From positions 1 to 64,000 of the IMG/VR virus record IMGVR_UViG_3300037507_004165: a stretch of 64,000 nt of DNA; one strand, given 5' to 3'. The notes beneath the pieces were generated by a model. It did not search any database and was not told the DNA's origin. It saw only the letters and a program-made list of their open reading frames with translations. The stretch's first letter is position 1. Each line of letters starts with the position of its first letter. This document shows, piece by piece, positions 1 to 8,173 of this stretch. The stretch comes from a virus. The translations under genes were made by a program, and so were the position numbers.

Positions 1-1
1 T

Positions 2-166
2 AATACTCAAGAACCAGCAAAAGAATTTAAGATTGAAATTACCATTTCGCCAAATAATATGTCGTACAAGAGTGACTTTGATGAATTAAACACTATTTCA
101 TGGCTTGAGTTCATAAAGCACACTATTTTGAATAACCTGTCAAAAGGTACATCTCAAGAAAGCTAA
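2..166 (+). CDS. C-terminal end of an upstream gene, unidentified
   Basis: An open frame enters from the left edge and ends at TAA 164-166, giving the last 54 residues of a protein. The segment is hydrophilic with a short helical stretch (SWLEFIKHTILNN) and ends in a Ser/Gln/Glu tail. No family is recognisable from this piece. Its place directly before a portal gene makes a packaging protein such as the large terminase a reasonable guess from general phage gene order, but nothing in the residues supports that specifically. The start lies outside the window. Confidence 0.55.
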   Translation, partial: NTQEPAKEFKIEITISPNNMSYKSDFDELNTISWLEFIKHTILNNLSKGTSQES

Positions 167-185
167 TTAAATTATTAATAGGGTC

Positions 186-193
186 TACTATTA
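186..193 (+). promoter_or_regulatory. TACTATTA motif upstream of portal gene (candidate late promoter)
   Basis: This motif lies in the short gap before the portal gene, ending 33 bases before its ATG. Very similar motifs (consensus TACTATAT) sit 27-49 bases before start codons in most of the longer intergenic gaps of this window. The recurring position suggests a phage promoter -10 element. No -35 box is obvious. Confidence 0.3.
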
Positions 194-225
194 TCCTATA
201 AATCCCTATTTTTGGACGGCTACTC

Positions 226-1851
226 ATGGCTTTTAAAAAAACTTTTCCAACTCAAAGCAAAGAGTCTGAAATTGACTTTGTTGCAAAAAATATAGCTCCA
301 GATGAAATAAAGTCTTTAAACAAGACATTTAAAGTAGCCTCTCTAGCTCTTGGATATCAAGGAACTAATTATTTTTATACTGGGAGAAGTAATTTTGAGC
401 CATCTCCATATGATTTTGAGAGAATTATTCAGGCGGTAGATACTGACTCTTATGTCAAGCAGGGAGTAGCTAAATATAAAGACCTCTTTTGGAAAGAGGG
501 TTGGAAAATTGTTGGCGAAAATCAAGAGGCTGTTTCGTATCTCTATCAAAGAATAGACTACATGGAAATGGCTATGAAAAAACCATTTCTTGATTTTCTT
601 GTAGAAATATCTGACCAGTTAATAAAATTCTCTAATGTATTTATTGTAAAAGCTCGTGGGGACTTAAACCAATACTTTCCAAGCAAGTTATCACCAGTTG
701 GTGAGTCTAACTCAATGCCTATAACTGGTTATTACCTGATTCCAACAGAGCAAGTGAGAATTTTGCGCGATAAATACAATCGACCAAAATCCTATATGCA
801 GCAAACCGATCCATTAACCTATGCCCCAACTGAAAGAGATCCTGTTTGGTCCGCAGAAAGAGTAATACACTTATTCTTTGATAGAAAGCCAGGTCGTGCA
901 TTCGGTACTCCGTTCTTGGCAAATGTTTTAGATGACGTTGTTGCACTTAGACAGATGGAAGAAGATATACAAAATCTTGTTCATAGAGAATTATTTCCGC
1001 TATACAAATATATAATTGGAACTGCAGATCAACCAGCTGAGCCAGAAGAAATAGAAAAGGCAGCTGCAGAAATAGAAAATCTTAGAGCAGAAGGCGGCTT
1101 AATATTACCTTATAGGCACGATGTAGATGTTATTGGAGCGGCAAAAGAAGCACTAGAAGCAGATGCCTACCTACAGCACTTTAAGGAAAGAGTATCAATA
1201 GGTCTTGGAGTTGCCCCTCACCATCTTGGAATGACTCTTAATGGTGGCAATAGATCAATGACAGAAAGACTCGATACGTCTCTTTATGATAAGATCAAGC
1301 AGTTCCAGAAGCAGTTCTCTGAGATGGTTAGACTTCATATATTTAACGAACTTCTTTTTGAGGGTGGTTTTGATCCAATTCAAAATCCAATGGAAACTGA
1401 TCTATCAGATAGGTGCTATTTCAAGTTCAACGAAATCGATGTCGATACTCAGGTGAAAAAGGAAACGCACATCATGCAAAAGTATGTGAATTCTTTAATT
1501 ACTCTTACCGAAGCAAGAGTAGAGCTTGGAATAGATCCAGAAGTAGATATGGAAAATCTATTTACAGGAATACAAACGTCAATGCAAAAAGACATCATTG
1601 ACACTCAACAGTCAGCACAAGACGCAAATTCGGACAAGCAAAAACCAGCCCAAGCTGGCCAAAGAAACCTCCCTTCAAACAGAAAAGGTGTTGGGAATTC
1701 TGTAAGACCACAAAATCAATCTCAAAGAAAAACTTCACCTGATATAAAGAGATCAGACAGTAATTGGATAAACATGGTTGAAAATTTGCTAGAAGAACAA
1801 TATAATGTTAAGATAGAAGAGTTAGAAAATAAAACCAAAAGTGAGGAATAA
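226..1851 (+). CDS. Portal protein
   Basis: This 541-residue protein is the likely portal, the dodecameric ring at one capsid vertex through which DNA is packaged and the tail attaches. The identification rests on a typical portal core: a stem/wing region around residues 213-240 (HLFFDRKPGRAFGTPFL followed by a long helix with LRQMEEDIQNLV) and a crown-side segment around 327-350 (GVAPHHLGMT, then GNRSMTERLD). The last ~85 residues are Gln/Asn/Ser-rich and probably disordered. Length fits the family. It opens the head module and is followed after 3 bases by a small acidic gene. The ATG at 226 follows a gap with a TACTATTA motif. Only out-of-frame CGG triplets occur in it. Confidence 0.88.
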   Translation: MAFKKTFPTQSKESEIDFVAKNIAPDEIKSLNKTFKVASLALGYQGTNYFYTGRSNFEPSPYDFERIIQAVDTDSYVKQGVAKYKDLFWKEGWKIVGENQEAVSYLYQRIDYMEMAMKKPFLDFLVEISDQLIKFSNVFIVKARGDLNQYFPSKLSPVGESNSMPITGYYLIPTEQVRILRDKYNRPKSYMQQTDPLTYAPTERDPVWSAERVIHLFFDRKPGRAFGTPFLANVLDDVVALRQMEEDIQNLVHRELFPLYKYIIGTADQPAEPEEIEKAAAEIENLRAEGGLILPYRHDVDVIGAAKEALEADAYLQHFKERVSIGLGVAPHHLGMTLNGGNRSMTERLDTSLYDKIKQFQKQFSEMVRLHIFNELLFEGGFDPIQNPMETDLSDRCYFKFNEIDVDTQVKKETHIMQKYVNSLITLTEARVELGIDPEVDMENLFTGIQTSMQKDIIDTQQSAQDANSDKQKPAQAGQRNLPSNRKGVGNSVRPQNQSQRKTSPDIKRSDSNWINMVENLLEEQYNVKIEELENKTKSEE

Positions 1852-1854
1852 AAA

Positions 1855-2157
1855 ATGAGTTTTATGATAACGTCAGAAACTTCTAAGCAGTATCTCTTAG
1901 AGGAAGACGCAGTAAAAGGTTTTGAAATGGCTGTAGCTAATGGACAGTCAAGACTAGCACTTACCATTCTGGTGGATGTTGTCAATGGAATAATGGAAGT
2001 GTTTAATGCCATGATGGAAGATGAGCAAGAAGAGTCCAAGGAATCATCTGAGAGTCCAAAGGTTCAGCCAGTTGAAGAAAAGGTTCAGGAAAAGAAAAAG
2101 CCAGAACCTAAAAAAGATCAGACAGTAGAAAAAGACGACAAAAAAACAGCAGAGTAA
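1855..2157 (+). CDS. Small hypothetical head-module protein with a charged tail
   Basis: The 100-residue product has an N-terminal ~55-residue helical part (TSETSKQYLLEEDAVKGFEMA, then a hydrophobic helix to MEVFNAMM) and a C-terminal ~40 residues made almost only of Glu, Lys, Ser and Pro, which is surely disordered. It starts 3 bases after the portal stop and its TAATGA end overlaps the start of the next gene, so it is translationally coupled on both sides. Position suggests a head accessory role, but I do not recognise a family. Confidence 0.7.
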   Translation: MSFMITSETSKQYLLEEDAVKGFEMAVANGQSRLALTILVDVVNGIMEVFNAMMEDEQEESKESSESPKVQPVEEKVQEKKKPEPKKDQTVEKDDKKTAE

Positions 2158-2939
2158 TGAAACTTATCATAGGTTGCCCAATCTATAAAAGAGATTGGAT
2201 TTTTCCAATTTGGGCTGCTGCCGTCGAAAGACAATCACTATCTCTTGCTGATGTTGGATTTGTTTTCGTTGCATCTGAAAATGACGAAAAAACAATTTCA
2301 CTCTTAAATAAGTGGAAATCTGCCAACAAGCAAATACCAGTATTTGATATTGTCTACAAAGATGACACTCCACACCATGAGCATGGCGCGAATTCTAGAC
2401 AATGGACAATGTCCAAATATCATAATATGGTTTCTTTGAGAAACACTCTTTTGGATAATGTTAGGAAATATGAACCAGAGTATTTTTTTAGTCTTGACTC
2501 AGATATCATAATCCAAAACTCATCGACATTAGAGTTACTGATAAGCCACATAAAAGACGGTGCAGACGCGGTAAGCCCACTTATGTATATGACACCATTT
2601 GGCACTGATTTTCCTAGTGTTATGTCATGGTTAGACGAGCCTGGGAAAAAGGCAAAAAGACTACAAAACTATCCTATAGGAACTTATTTTAAGTCAGATA
2701 TAATAATGGCTGCAAAGATGATGTCAAAAGATGTTTATCAAAATGTTGACTATGTTTTTCACTCTCAAGGAGAGGATTTAGGTTGGTCAGGAAACGCCAT
2801 AAAAAATGGCTATAGTAACCTATTTTGTGCCTCGTATCTATATGCAGCACACATAATGCACCCACAAATGCTTGGACCATACCTAAAGCAAGGAGATCCC
2901 AGACAAGCGCAGCAATTTGAAAACATGGTAAAAATATGA
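2157..2939 (+). CDS. GT-A fold glycosyltransferase-like protein
   Basis: The 260-residue protein begins MKLIIGCPIYKRDW, the first beta strand of a nucleotide-sugar-binding Rossmann-like GT-A domain. It carries a DxD-type metal/nucleotide motif around residues 111-119 (FSLDSDIII). A later segment GEDLGWSGNAIKNGY resembles the acceptor-side region in which an acidic residue acts as base. It should transfer a sugar from a nucleotide donor; donor and acceptor cannot be read. It overlaps the previous gene by one base within the head module, which suggests modification of a virion protein or a cell-surface role. Two other glycosyltransferases (14604-15650 and 20848-21654) lie in the appendage module. 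Family assignment within GT-A is uncertain. Confidence 0.72.
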   Translation: MKLIIGCPIYKRDWIFPIWAAAVERQSLSLADVGFVFVASENDEKTISLLNKWKSANKQIPVFDIVYKDDTPHHEHGANSRQWTMSKYHNMVSLRNTLLDNVRKYEPEYFFSLDSDIIIQNSSTLELLISHIKDGADAVSPLMYMTPFGTDFPSVMSWLDEPGKKAKRLQNYPIGTYFKSDIIMAAKMMSKDVYQNVDYVFHSQGEDLGWSGNAIKNGYSNLFCASYLYAAHIMHPQMLGPYLKQGDPRQAQQFENMVKI

Positions 2940-2979
2940 TATCTTTATATAAAATTGTTTAATCTTATAAAAGTAAATT

Positions 2980-2987
2980 TACTATAT
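2980..2987 (+). promoter_or_regulatory. TACTATAT motif upstream of protease-scaffold gene
   Basis: An exact TACTATAT lies in the AT-rich gap 2940-3013 and ends 27 bases before the ATG at 3014. It is the clearest copy of the recurring candidate phage promoter element in this window. Confidence 0.35.
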
Positions 2988-3013
2988 ATCTAGATTTTGA
3001 AAATGGAGCAGCA

Positions 3014-4614
3014 ATGGCCTTTAACTTCGTAGAAACATTTACAATCGAAATGCCAAACTTTAAAGAGGCAAACATCGATTTTTCTGAAGCACAGAATAGC
3101 TCAAAAGGCTTAATCATTGAAGTGGCCGCAATACACGAACGGACTAACTGCAAACTACAATAACTATTCAGCTGAAGCACTTGAAAAAGCACTTCAGTCT
3201 TGGGTTGAGCCATATCCAAAGCCAATTATCTTAAACCATGATTTAAACTCTGAACCAATTGGAAGAGTTATGGCAGCTAAGATGGACAAAGAAGAGGATG
3301 GCTCAGCATACGTAAGGCTTCAAGTGGCAATAACTGACCCGGTAGCTATCCAAAAAGTCCTTGACAAGAGATATCTTACTGGCTCTGTTGGCGGAAGAGC
3401 CGGCAAAGCAGTTTGCTCCATTTCTGGGGAAGATCTTGCCTCCGAATCTTCAGATGGAAAGCCAAAGTTTCCAAAATATAAAAGAGGCCAAATCTACAAA
3501 GGTAAGCTGGCTTTTATCGACATGCAGGACATTTCTTTTAAAGAATATTCTTTTGTAAACCAGCCAGCAGATGCTAAGTCCGGAGTCAGAAAATCACGGA
3601 AATTCTGATGTCCAAGTTCAAAATTCTTCAAACGACTGGGTTGCTCGTAGTTCGGCATTTGTTCTCAATATGGACGAAGAAGATATCTACTCAGTTAAAG
3701 AACATAAGTCTATTCTTAAAGATTTGAAGAGAAAAGAATCTAAACCACTGTACTTGCACTTAAAAGGTGCCTTTCTTACGGCTATGGCCATACAAGAAAG
3801 CGAAACTTATAGGCATAATGATAGTTCATTACTATCTAAAGAGAATGATAATAATGAGGAGTCCGTTAATATGAATGAAAATCCCCAAGAGGATAACGTG
3901 CTAGCCGTTGTTGAGTCATTGGCCCAAGATTTGGCCCCAGCAAAGAATGATTCACAAGAAGAAGCGCCAGCACAAGAAGAAGTGCAGGTCACTGAAGAAG
4001 TTGCTGAAGCAGAGGATACAAAAGAAAATCCTAGCAACGAAGAATCAAAAGAAGAGATCTCAAATGACAATTCAGAAAAAGCAGATGAACAGGCTGATAC
4101 AGCTGTTGATTCTGAGGAAGCTGAAGAGCCAAAAGAGGAGTCTGAGCAACCTCAGACTACTGCTCAAGAGCAGCCACAAGAGGAAAACTCACTCAATAGT
4201 GAAGAAAAAGTAGCTACTGAGACCGAGCAGTCCGAATTACTCGAAAGAGTAAAGGCACTCGAAGAGGAGAATGCCAAGCTGAAGAAGGCTTTGCACAACA
4301 CTCTTGTAGAAAGAGTTGTTGATACAAAGATATCAGTTGGTCTTGAGTCAGTCGAAAATAGAGAGGCAGCAATTGAAGAGCACAAGAATCGTAGTGCCTC
4401 GTCACTTGCCGACTCACTAAGAGATTTGGCAAAGATGCCACAGCACAAACAGGCTAAGGTAGAAATGCCAGAAATTACCTCTGAAACAGAAGTGGTTGAG
4501 GGTGAAAAAAATGCAATTACTCTCGGCAACGAAGATTCAGAGAATAAAGCTGAAAGCAAGACAACTGTAGAGCAGCTTTTCGTAGATACGCTTATGGGTC
4601 GCCGTAAGCTTTAA
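3014..4614 (+). CDS. Prohead protease-scaffold fusion with two +1 frameshifts at CGG
   Basis: Translation from ATG 3014 stays open only if the C at 3140 and the C at 3597 are skipped, giving about 532 residues. Residues 1-194 look like a Ser-His prohead protease of the T4 gp21/HK97 class: a strand LIIEVAAIHEGLTANY across shift 1, the catalytic-His type motif NHDLNSEPIGRV near 73-84, and a nucleophile region YLTGSVGG near 124. Residues from 195 on are Glu/Gln-rich and disordered with a coiled coil near 406-435 (LLERVKALEEENAKLKK), as expected of a scaffold. Without shift 1 translation stops after 7 more codons; without shift 2 it gives the protease alone. It precedes the decoration-like and capsid genes. 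The catalytic assignment is by motif only. Confidence 0.82.
3140..3143 (+). other. +1 frameshift site 1, CGGA after GAA
   Basis: In the frame of ATG 3014 the codons read GAA CGG ACT. Skipping C3140 gives GAA GGA CTA and joins the long downstream frame (AIHE-G-LTANYNNYS). The unshifted frame ends at TAA 7 codons after the CGG. Confidence 0.85.
3597..3600 (+). other. +1 frameshift site 2, CGGA after TCA
   Basis: The protease frame reads TCA CGG AAA TTC TGA. Skipping C3597 gives TCA GGA AAT TCT GAT and opens the scaffold-like frame. The site lies at the junction between the protease and scaffold parts of the same gene. Confidence 0.85.
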
Positions 4615-4638
4615 TTCAACACATTAAGGAGAAATATA

Positions 4639-5412
4639 ATGTCATTAGCTAAATTTCGCAAAGTAGGAACCAAAACAGGCTCAGGCCGTTTTGTTGTTTC
4701 TGAGGGTATTGCTCCAGCAGCATACTTGCTCCCACACCCAGGTCTACCAACCTGGTACCAGGACAGCGAAGATGACCGTTTTGAAATCGTGATCACAAAG
4801 GGAACAATCCTTTCAGTGGTTGCCGATGCTAACGGAGATTCAAGAGTAGTTCCAGCTAACGGAACAGGCTCATCAGTAACTTGGGGCGACAGCATGCCAA
4901 GCTCATGGGATCCACTTGATGGTGCAACACCATCTTACAGCTCAGGCGCAACAGACACTGTTGCAGTTGGAGCAAGATCGGTTCCAATTGGCGTCGCTCA
5001 ATATGACCTCTATCGTCCATTCGATAAGGGCACCTCGCAGGGTGCAGGTTTCATCACTCATGGATATGTTGAATATCCAATGGTTGATGGCGTAAATGCG
5101 GACGTCACTGTTGGCTCAGTCGTAAGAGCTGACCATATGGGACGCCCAGTGAAGGCAGCTGCTACTGAGTTCTTGAACTCATCAGCAGTCTATTCTTACC
5201 TCCAGGTTGGTAAGGTAGTAGAAGTAGAGACATTTGCAACCAACTTCGATGATGGTCTCTTGTCCTACATGCAATTGCCATCGGATCCAGGCGCACTGAA
5301 GACAGTGTTCGAGCTCACCAGAGCAGGCACTTACTCAGGTAAGCTTGGTATTCGTTCCAATCTGGATGTCCACAATGTTGTTGGTGCTTTCCGCGTCAAT
5401 CTAACACTTTAA
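4639..5412 (+). CDS. Capsid decoration-like / head structural protein
   Basis: This 257-residue protein sits between the protease-scaffold and the major capsid genes, the usual place of a decoration or auxiliary capsid protein. It is rich in Gly, Ser, Thr and Val with many short beta-prone segments and no membrane span or signal peptide. It starts at ATG 4639 after an AAGGAG ribosome binding site. Codon use differs from most neighbours: more CGT, GGC, CTC and GAC, as in the capsid gene, which fits very high expression. The decoration role is inferred from position and composition; an auxiliary head protein of another kind is possible. Confidence 0.65.
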   Translation: MSLAKFRKVGTKTGSGRFVVSEGIAPAAYLLPHPGLPTWYQDSEDDRFEIVITKGTILSVVADANGDSRVVPANGTGSSVTWGDSMPSSWDPLDGATPSYSSGATDTVAVGARSVPIGVAQYDLYRPFDKGTSQGAGFITHGYVEYPMVDGVNADVTVGSVVRADHMGRPVKAAATEFLNSSAVYSYLQVGKVVEVETFATNFDDGLLSYMQLPSDPGALKTVFELTRAGTYSGKLGIRSNLDVHNVVGAFRVNLTL

Positions 5413-5443
5413 GAAAAAATAACACAGGAGGAATAGTCCTAAG

Positions 5444-6505
5444 ATGAGTAAGACAATCCAAGAGCTCCTCTCGGGTCTCCCAGCTTGGGAGACTGCACTA
5501 ACCGAGGATGGGCACATAGACGAAAATAACAGAGTAACCATTAAAGAGGCCTTTGCATCACCAGATGCAGCTGCCCTCTTTCCTAAGGTTATCTCACGTA
5601 CCTTAAAGGAAGCAGCAGAGCCACAACTTCTTGTGACTCCATTGCTTTCAACAGTGCGCCTAGGAAAGGGACGCTCGCTTGAGTTCCCAGCGGTTAACGC
5701 AATCCAAGCTTCAGAGATACCTGAAGGCCAAGAGTACCCAGAGCAGGCACTCGCATTTGCTAAGCAAGTCGAGGGCAAAGTTTCCAAGAAAGGTGTTAAG
5801 CTAGCTTTCACCGAGGAAGTTATTGCTGACTCTCTCTGGGACATTGTCGGCATGCACGTTCGTGCAGCTGGTCGCGCAATGGCAAGACTCAAGGAACAGA
5901 TTGCACTTAGCCGTTTCAAGGACGCCGCAACAATTGTCTTTGACAATGACAGCGGTTCATACGATGACACAACAGGTAAGGGTTTTGATGGCGCAGCCAA
6001 CCTAACAGTTACCTGGGATGACGTTGTAGATATGGCAGCAGTTCTCATGGCCGAAAACCATGTTCCAACAGACTTTATCTTGCACCCACTAATGTGGTCG
6101 GTCTTCCTCAAGGATGCGATCTTCCACACAGGTGGTTCAGCAGCAGCAGTCAACACAAGCTGGGGATACCGTCCACAGTCAGCCGATGGTGCGCTTAACG
6201 CAACAGCACCTCTCGGTTTGAATGTGATTGTTTCACCATTCGTAAGCTTTACAGCCAAGAGTGGTTCAACAGCAGCTAAATCAGACTTGTTCTTGATTGA
6301 TCGCAATGAAGTCGGAACACTTCTCGTCAAGGATGACATGAGCACAGATCAGTTCGATGATCCAAGCCGTGACATTCGTCAGATGAAGATGAAAGAGCGT
6401 TACGACATCGTAATGCTTGGTGACGGCGAAGGCATCACAGTTGCTAAGAACGTCAGATTGAGCCGTAACTACGAAGTTACTGTTACAAACAATATAGGTA
6501 ACTAA
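5444..6505 (+). CDS. Major capsid protein (HK97 fold)
   Basis: The 353-residue product is the likely major capsid subunit. It follows portal, protease-scaffold and decoration-like genes, has the right size, and shows the expected pattern: an N-terminal arm (residues 1-70), a spine region (TPLLSTVRLGKGRSLEFPA) and an E-loop/P-domain section (VEGKVSKKGVKLAFTEEV, then a long helix AGRAMARLKEQIAL). It starts at ATG 5444 after an AGGAGG box. Codon use is biased to CGT/CGC, GGT and AAC, unlike the AGA-rich fibre genes, which fits selection for high expression. A strong terminator follows. Family is by pattern and synteny. Confidence 0.85.
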   Translation: MSKTIQELLSGLPAWETALTEDGHIDENNRVTIKEAFASPDAAALFPKVISRTLKEAAEPQLLVTPLLSTVRLGKGRSLEFPAVNAIQASEIPEGQEYPEQALAFAKQVEGKVSKKGVKLAFTEEVIADSLWDIVGMHVRAAGRAMARLKEQIALSRFKDAATIVFDNDSGSYDDTTGKGFDGAANLTVTWDDVVDMAAVLMAENHVPTDFILHPLMWSVFLKDAIFHTGGSAAAVNTSWGYRPQSADGALNATAPLGLNVIVSPFVSFTAKSGSTAAKSDLFLIDRNEVGTLLVKDDMSTDQFDDPSRDIRQMKMKERYDIVMLGDGEGITVAKNVRLSRNYEVTVTNNIGN

Positions 6506-6545
6506 TAACCTCTTAGGGTTGTTATAGTTACGACCTAAGCGATTC

Positions 6546-6588
6546 GGGGCGGCGAAAGCCGCCCCTTATTGCTTTATCCCTTTTTTTT
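6546..6588 (+). terminator. Intrinsic terminator after the major capsid gene
   Basis: A perfect 8-bp GC stem (GGGGCGGC 6546-6553, GCCGCCCC 6558-6565) is capped by a GAAA tetraloop. A T-rich stretch follows, with a run of eight T at 6581-6588. It closes the head module just before the appendage genes. Confidence 0.8.
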
Positions 6589-6597
6589 GTTACTACT

Positions 6598-6603
6598 TAT
6601 AAT
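6598..6603 (+). promoter_or_regulatory. TATAAT with a TACTACT motif upstream of gene 6627
   Basis: Directly after the capsid terminator the sequence TACTACTTATAATATAG (6591-6607) lies 20-36 bases before the GTG at 6627. It is a degenerate version of the TACTATAT element and contains a TATAAT -10 box, so it probably starts transcription of the appendage module. Confidence 0.35.
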
Positions 6604-6626
6604 ATAGATTTTGGTAGGAGAAAACA

Positions 6627-7412
6627 GTGGCCCTTCCTTTAATAGACACAGTAGTCGCCCTAGATGTTAACATGGTGGCAATTAAATTTGGCAGGACTAT
6701 AAAAATAAGTAGTTTAATAAACGAAAATTTTATTGTTCAAACAAATAGCTCAACTCCATCCTCTGTTTCCAATCCATTTTTAGATATACAAACAATAGCC
6801 GACTATAACCAGATTTCAAGAACTTTAAAACTTTATTGGGATTCAGAAGCAAATCTTGTTTCTGATACTGAGTATTTAATAAGGCTAGTAAACTTTCTTG
6901 ACGCTGCAAATGAAACAATTCCAGAAGAGCAAATTTCTTTTACCTGGAAGGGTGACGATGCAACACCCTCGTCTTTTTCTTCAGTAAAAGCTCCAGAGCC
7001 AGGAGAAATTTTAGTAGAAGATAAATCAATAAGAACAGATGCCTACACCAGTGTTCAAATACTAGCTAAAAATCCAGAATTTTATATATCAGAAGTTATT
7101 CCAACTAATGGTGATTTTTATATAGAAAATGACTACAACATGGGAAGAGCAAAAATAATATTTAATGCTCGACCAGCGTCAAACTTTTTGAATAACACAT
7201 TTTTTAAATGCCAAAGAAAAAAAATACAAAGAGCACCATCTAGGTGGGAAAATATCCAAACAAATATACAACTTCACTCATGGAAACCAGAAGTTTATGT
7301 AGACTTTCCATCGCTCAATGACGCAACACCAGCTTATTATACTGAGGATAAAGAGTATTTTGAAAGTGGCTACAAGTATAGGATAATAGTGTCTAAAGAC
7401 GTTGGTGTATAG
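6627..7412 (+). CDS. Hypothetical virion protein, possibly Ig/FN3-like
   Basis: A 261-residue protein with alternating beta-strand character throughout, no Cys pattern and no membrane segment. The opening (MALPLIDTVVALDVNMVAIKF) and the segment VSDTEYLIRLVNFLD resemble bacterial Ig-like or fibronectin-type strands seen in phage structural proteins, but I cannot assign a family. It starts with GTG at 6627 after an AGGAG box and is followed by an overlapping GTG gene at 7412. Position at the head of the fibre genes suggests a virion component. Confidence 0.62.
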   Translation: MALPLIDTVVALDVNMVAIKFGRTIKISSLINENFIVQTNSSTPSSVSNPFLDIQTIADYNQISRTLKLYWDSEANLVSDTEYLIRLVNFLDAANETIPEEQISFTWKGDDATPSSFSSVKAPEPGEILVEDKSIRTDAYTSVQILAKNPEFYISEVIPTNGDFYIENDYNMGRAKIIFNARPASNFLNNTFFKCQRKKIQRAPSRWENIQTNIQLHSWKPEVYVDFPSLNDATPAYYTEDKEYFESGYKYRIIVSKDVGV

Positions 7413-7822
7413 TGGCCAATTTAGTTTATACTAAAGCAAAACAATCTCTTTTAAATGGGGAAATCAATACTTCGGCGTCAAATTATAGAGTTTTACTTTT
7501 GGATACAAATATATACTCAGTAAACATTGCAACTGATCAATATGTCTCTGATATACCAAATTCTGCAATTAAAGGAAGATCATCTAATCTTAGTAATGTA
7601 ACAAGCACAGATGGAATTCTTAACGCCGACGATGTTATCGTTAGTCATGATGGGTCAGCATTTCAAGCTTTAGCTTTATATCAAGTTGGGTCAACAGACG
7701 CAAGCTCCAGATTAATACTTTACATAGATAATTCATCTGGTTTACCATATGAAGGTAGTAATTCCTCTCTTTCAATTACTATATTCTGGAGTGATACTGT
7801 TAACAAAATTCTGTCTTTATAG
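7412..7822 (+). CDS. Conserved-type phage minor structural protein
   Basis: The 136-residue product begins MANLVYTKAKQSLLNG and continues with a beta-rich pattern ending SITIFWSDTVNKILSL. This layout (YxxAKxxLLNG at the start, a YxVxLLDTxxY strand, a central YVSDIP segment and an IxWSDxxNKIL end) is one I recognise from small tail-module proteins of many phages whose role is unknown. The GTG start overlaps the previous stop (TAG) by one base, so the genes are coupled. It lies before the fibre genes and is probably part of the appendage or its base. Confidence 0.62.
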   Translation: MANLVYTKAKQSLLNGEINTSASNYRVLLLDTNIYSVNIATDQYVSDIPNSAIKGRSSNLSNVTSTDGILNADDVIVSHDGSAFQALALYQVGSTDASSRLILYIDNSSGLPYEGSNSSLSITIFWSDTVNKILSL

Positions 7823-7832
7823 GAAATAAAAA

Positions 7833-8171
7833 ATGGCCATACAATATCCAGCTGCTCTAGATACCTTTACTAATCCAACCTCATCAGATAGGTTAGATTC
7901 AGTTACTGTACCCCACCATCAGCAGCACTCAGATTTAAACGATGCAGTTGAAGCATTACAAACTGTAATAGGTTTAAATCCAGCTGGATCTCATTTAACT
8001 GTAAAAGACAGAATTATTAGCATAGAATCAAATGTTACTGTTCAATCAGTATTAAATGGATTAAATGATGTTACTATAAATTCCGTAGCAACTGGTCAAG
8101 TTTTGCGTTACAACGGCTCTGCTTGGGTGAACTATGCAGAGGAAAATTTAGTTGATGGAGGAAACTTTTAA
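7833..8171 (+). CDS. Short fibre-associated protein with one LNDVTI/GSAWVN module
   Basis: This 112-residue protein has an N-terminal part with SDRLDSVTVPHHQQHSDLND and an amphipathic helix (AVEALQTVIGLNP), then one copy of the module LNDVTINSVATGQVLRYNGSAWVN found many times in the neighbouring large fibres (residues ~80-103). It probably is a small adaptor or truncated fibre carrying the repeated unit. It starts with ATG 7833 eight bases after an AGGA box and ends two bases before the next fibre gene, so the genes form one operon. Confidence 0.6.
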   Translation: MAIQYPAALDTFTNPTSSDRLDSVTVPHHQQHSDLNDAVEALQTVIGLNPAGSHLTVKDRIISIESNVTVQSVLNGLNDVTINSVATGQVLRYNGSAWVNYAEENLVDGGNF

Positions 8172-8173
8172 AA

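Noticed and set aside
2-166. Calling the left-edge fragment the large terminase
   Set aside because: Only 54 residues are visible and they contain no terminase motif; position alone is not enough.
3117-3608. An independent gene starting at TTG 3117 for the protease
   Set aside because: Its start has no RBS and lies inside a conserved beta strand; the preceding in-frame segment from ATG 3014 joins it exactly by skipping C3140.
4164-4559. Minus-strand Ser-rich open frame opposite the scaffold
   Set aside because: It is the antisense shadow of a Glu-rich coding region and has no RBS or family signal.
3571-4614. An independent scaffold gene from ATG 3571
   Set aside because: The first residues read out of the protease frame and no RBS is visible; skipping C3597 joins the scaffold to the protease. 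An internal start cannot be fully excluded.
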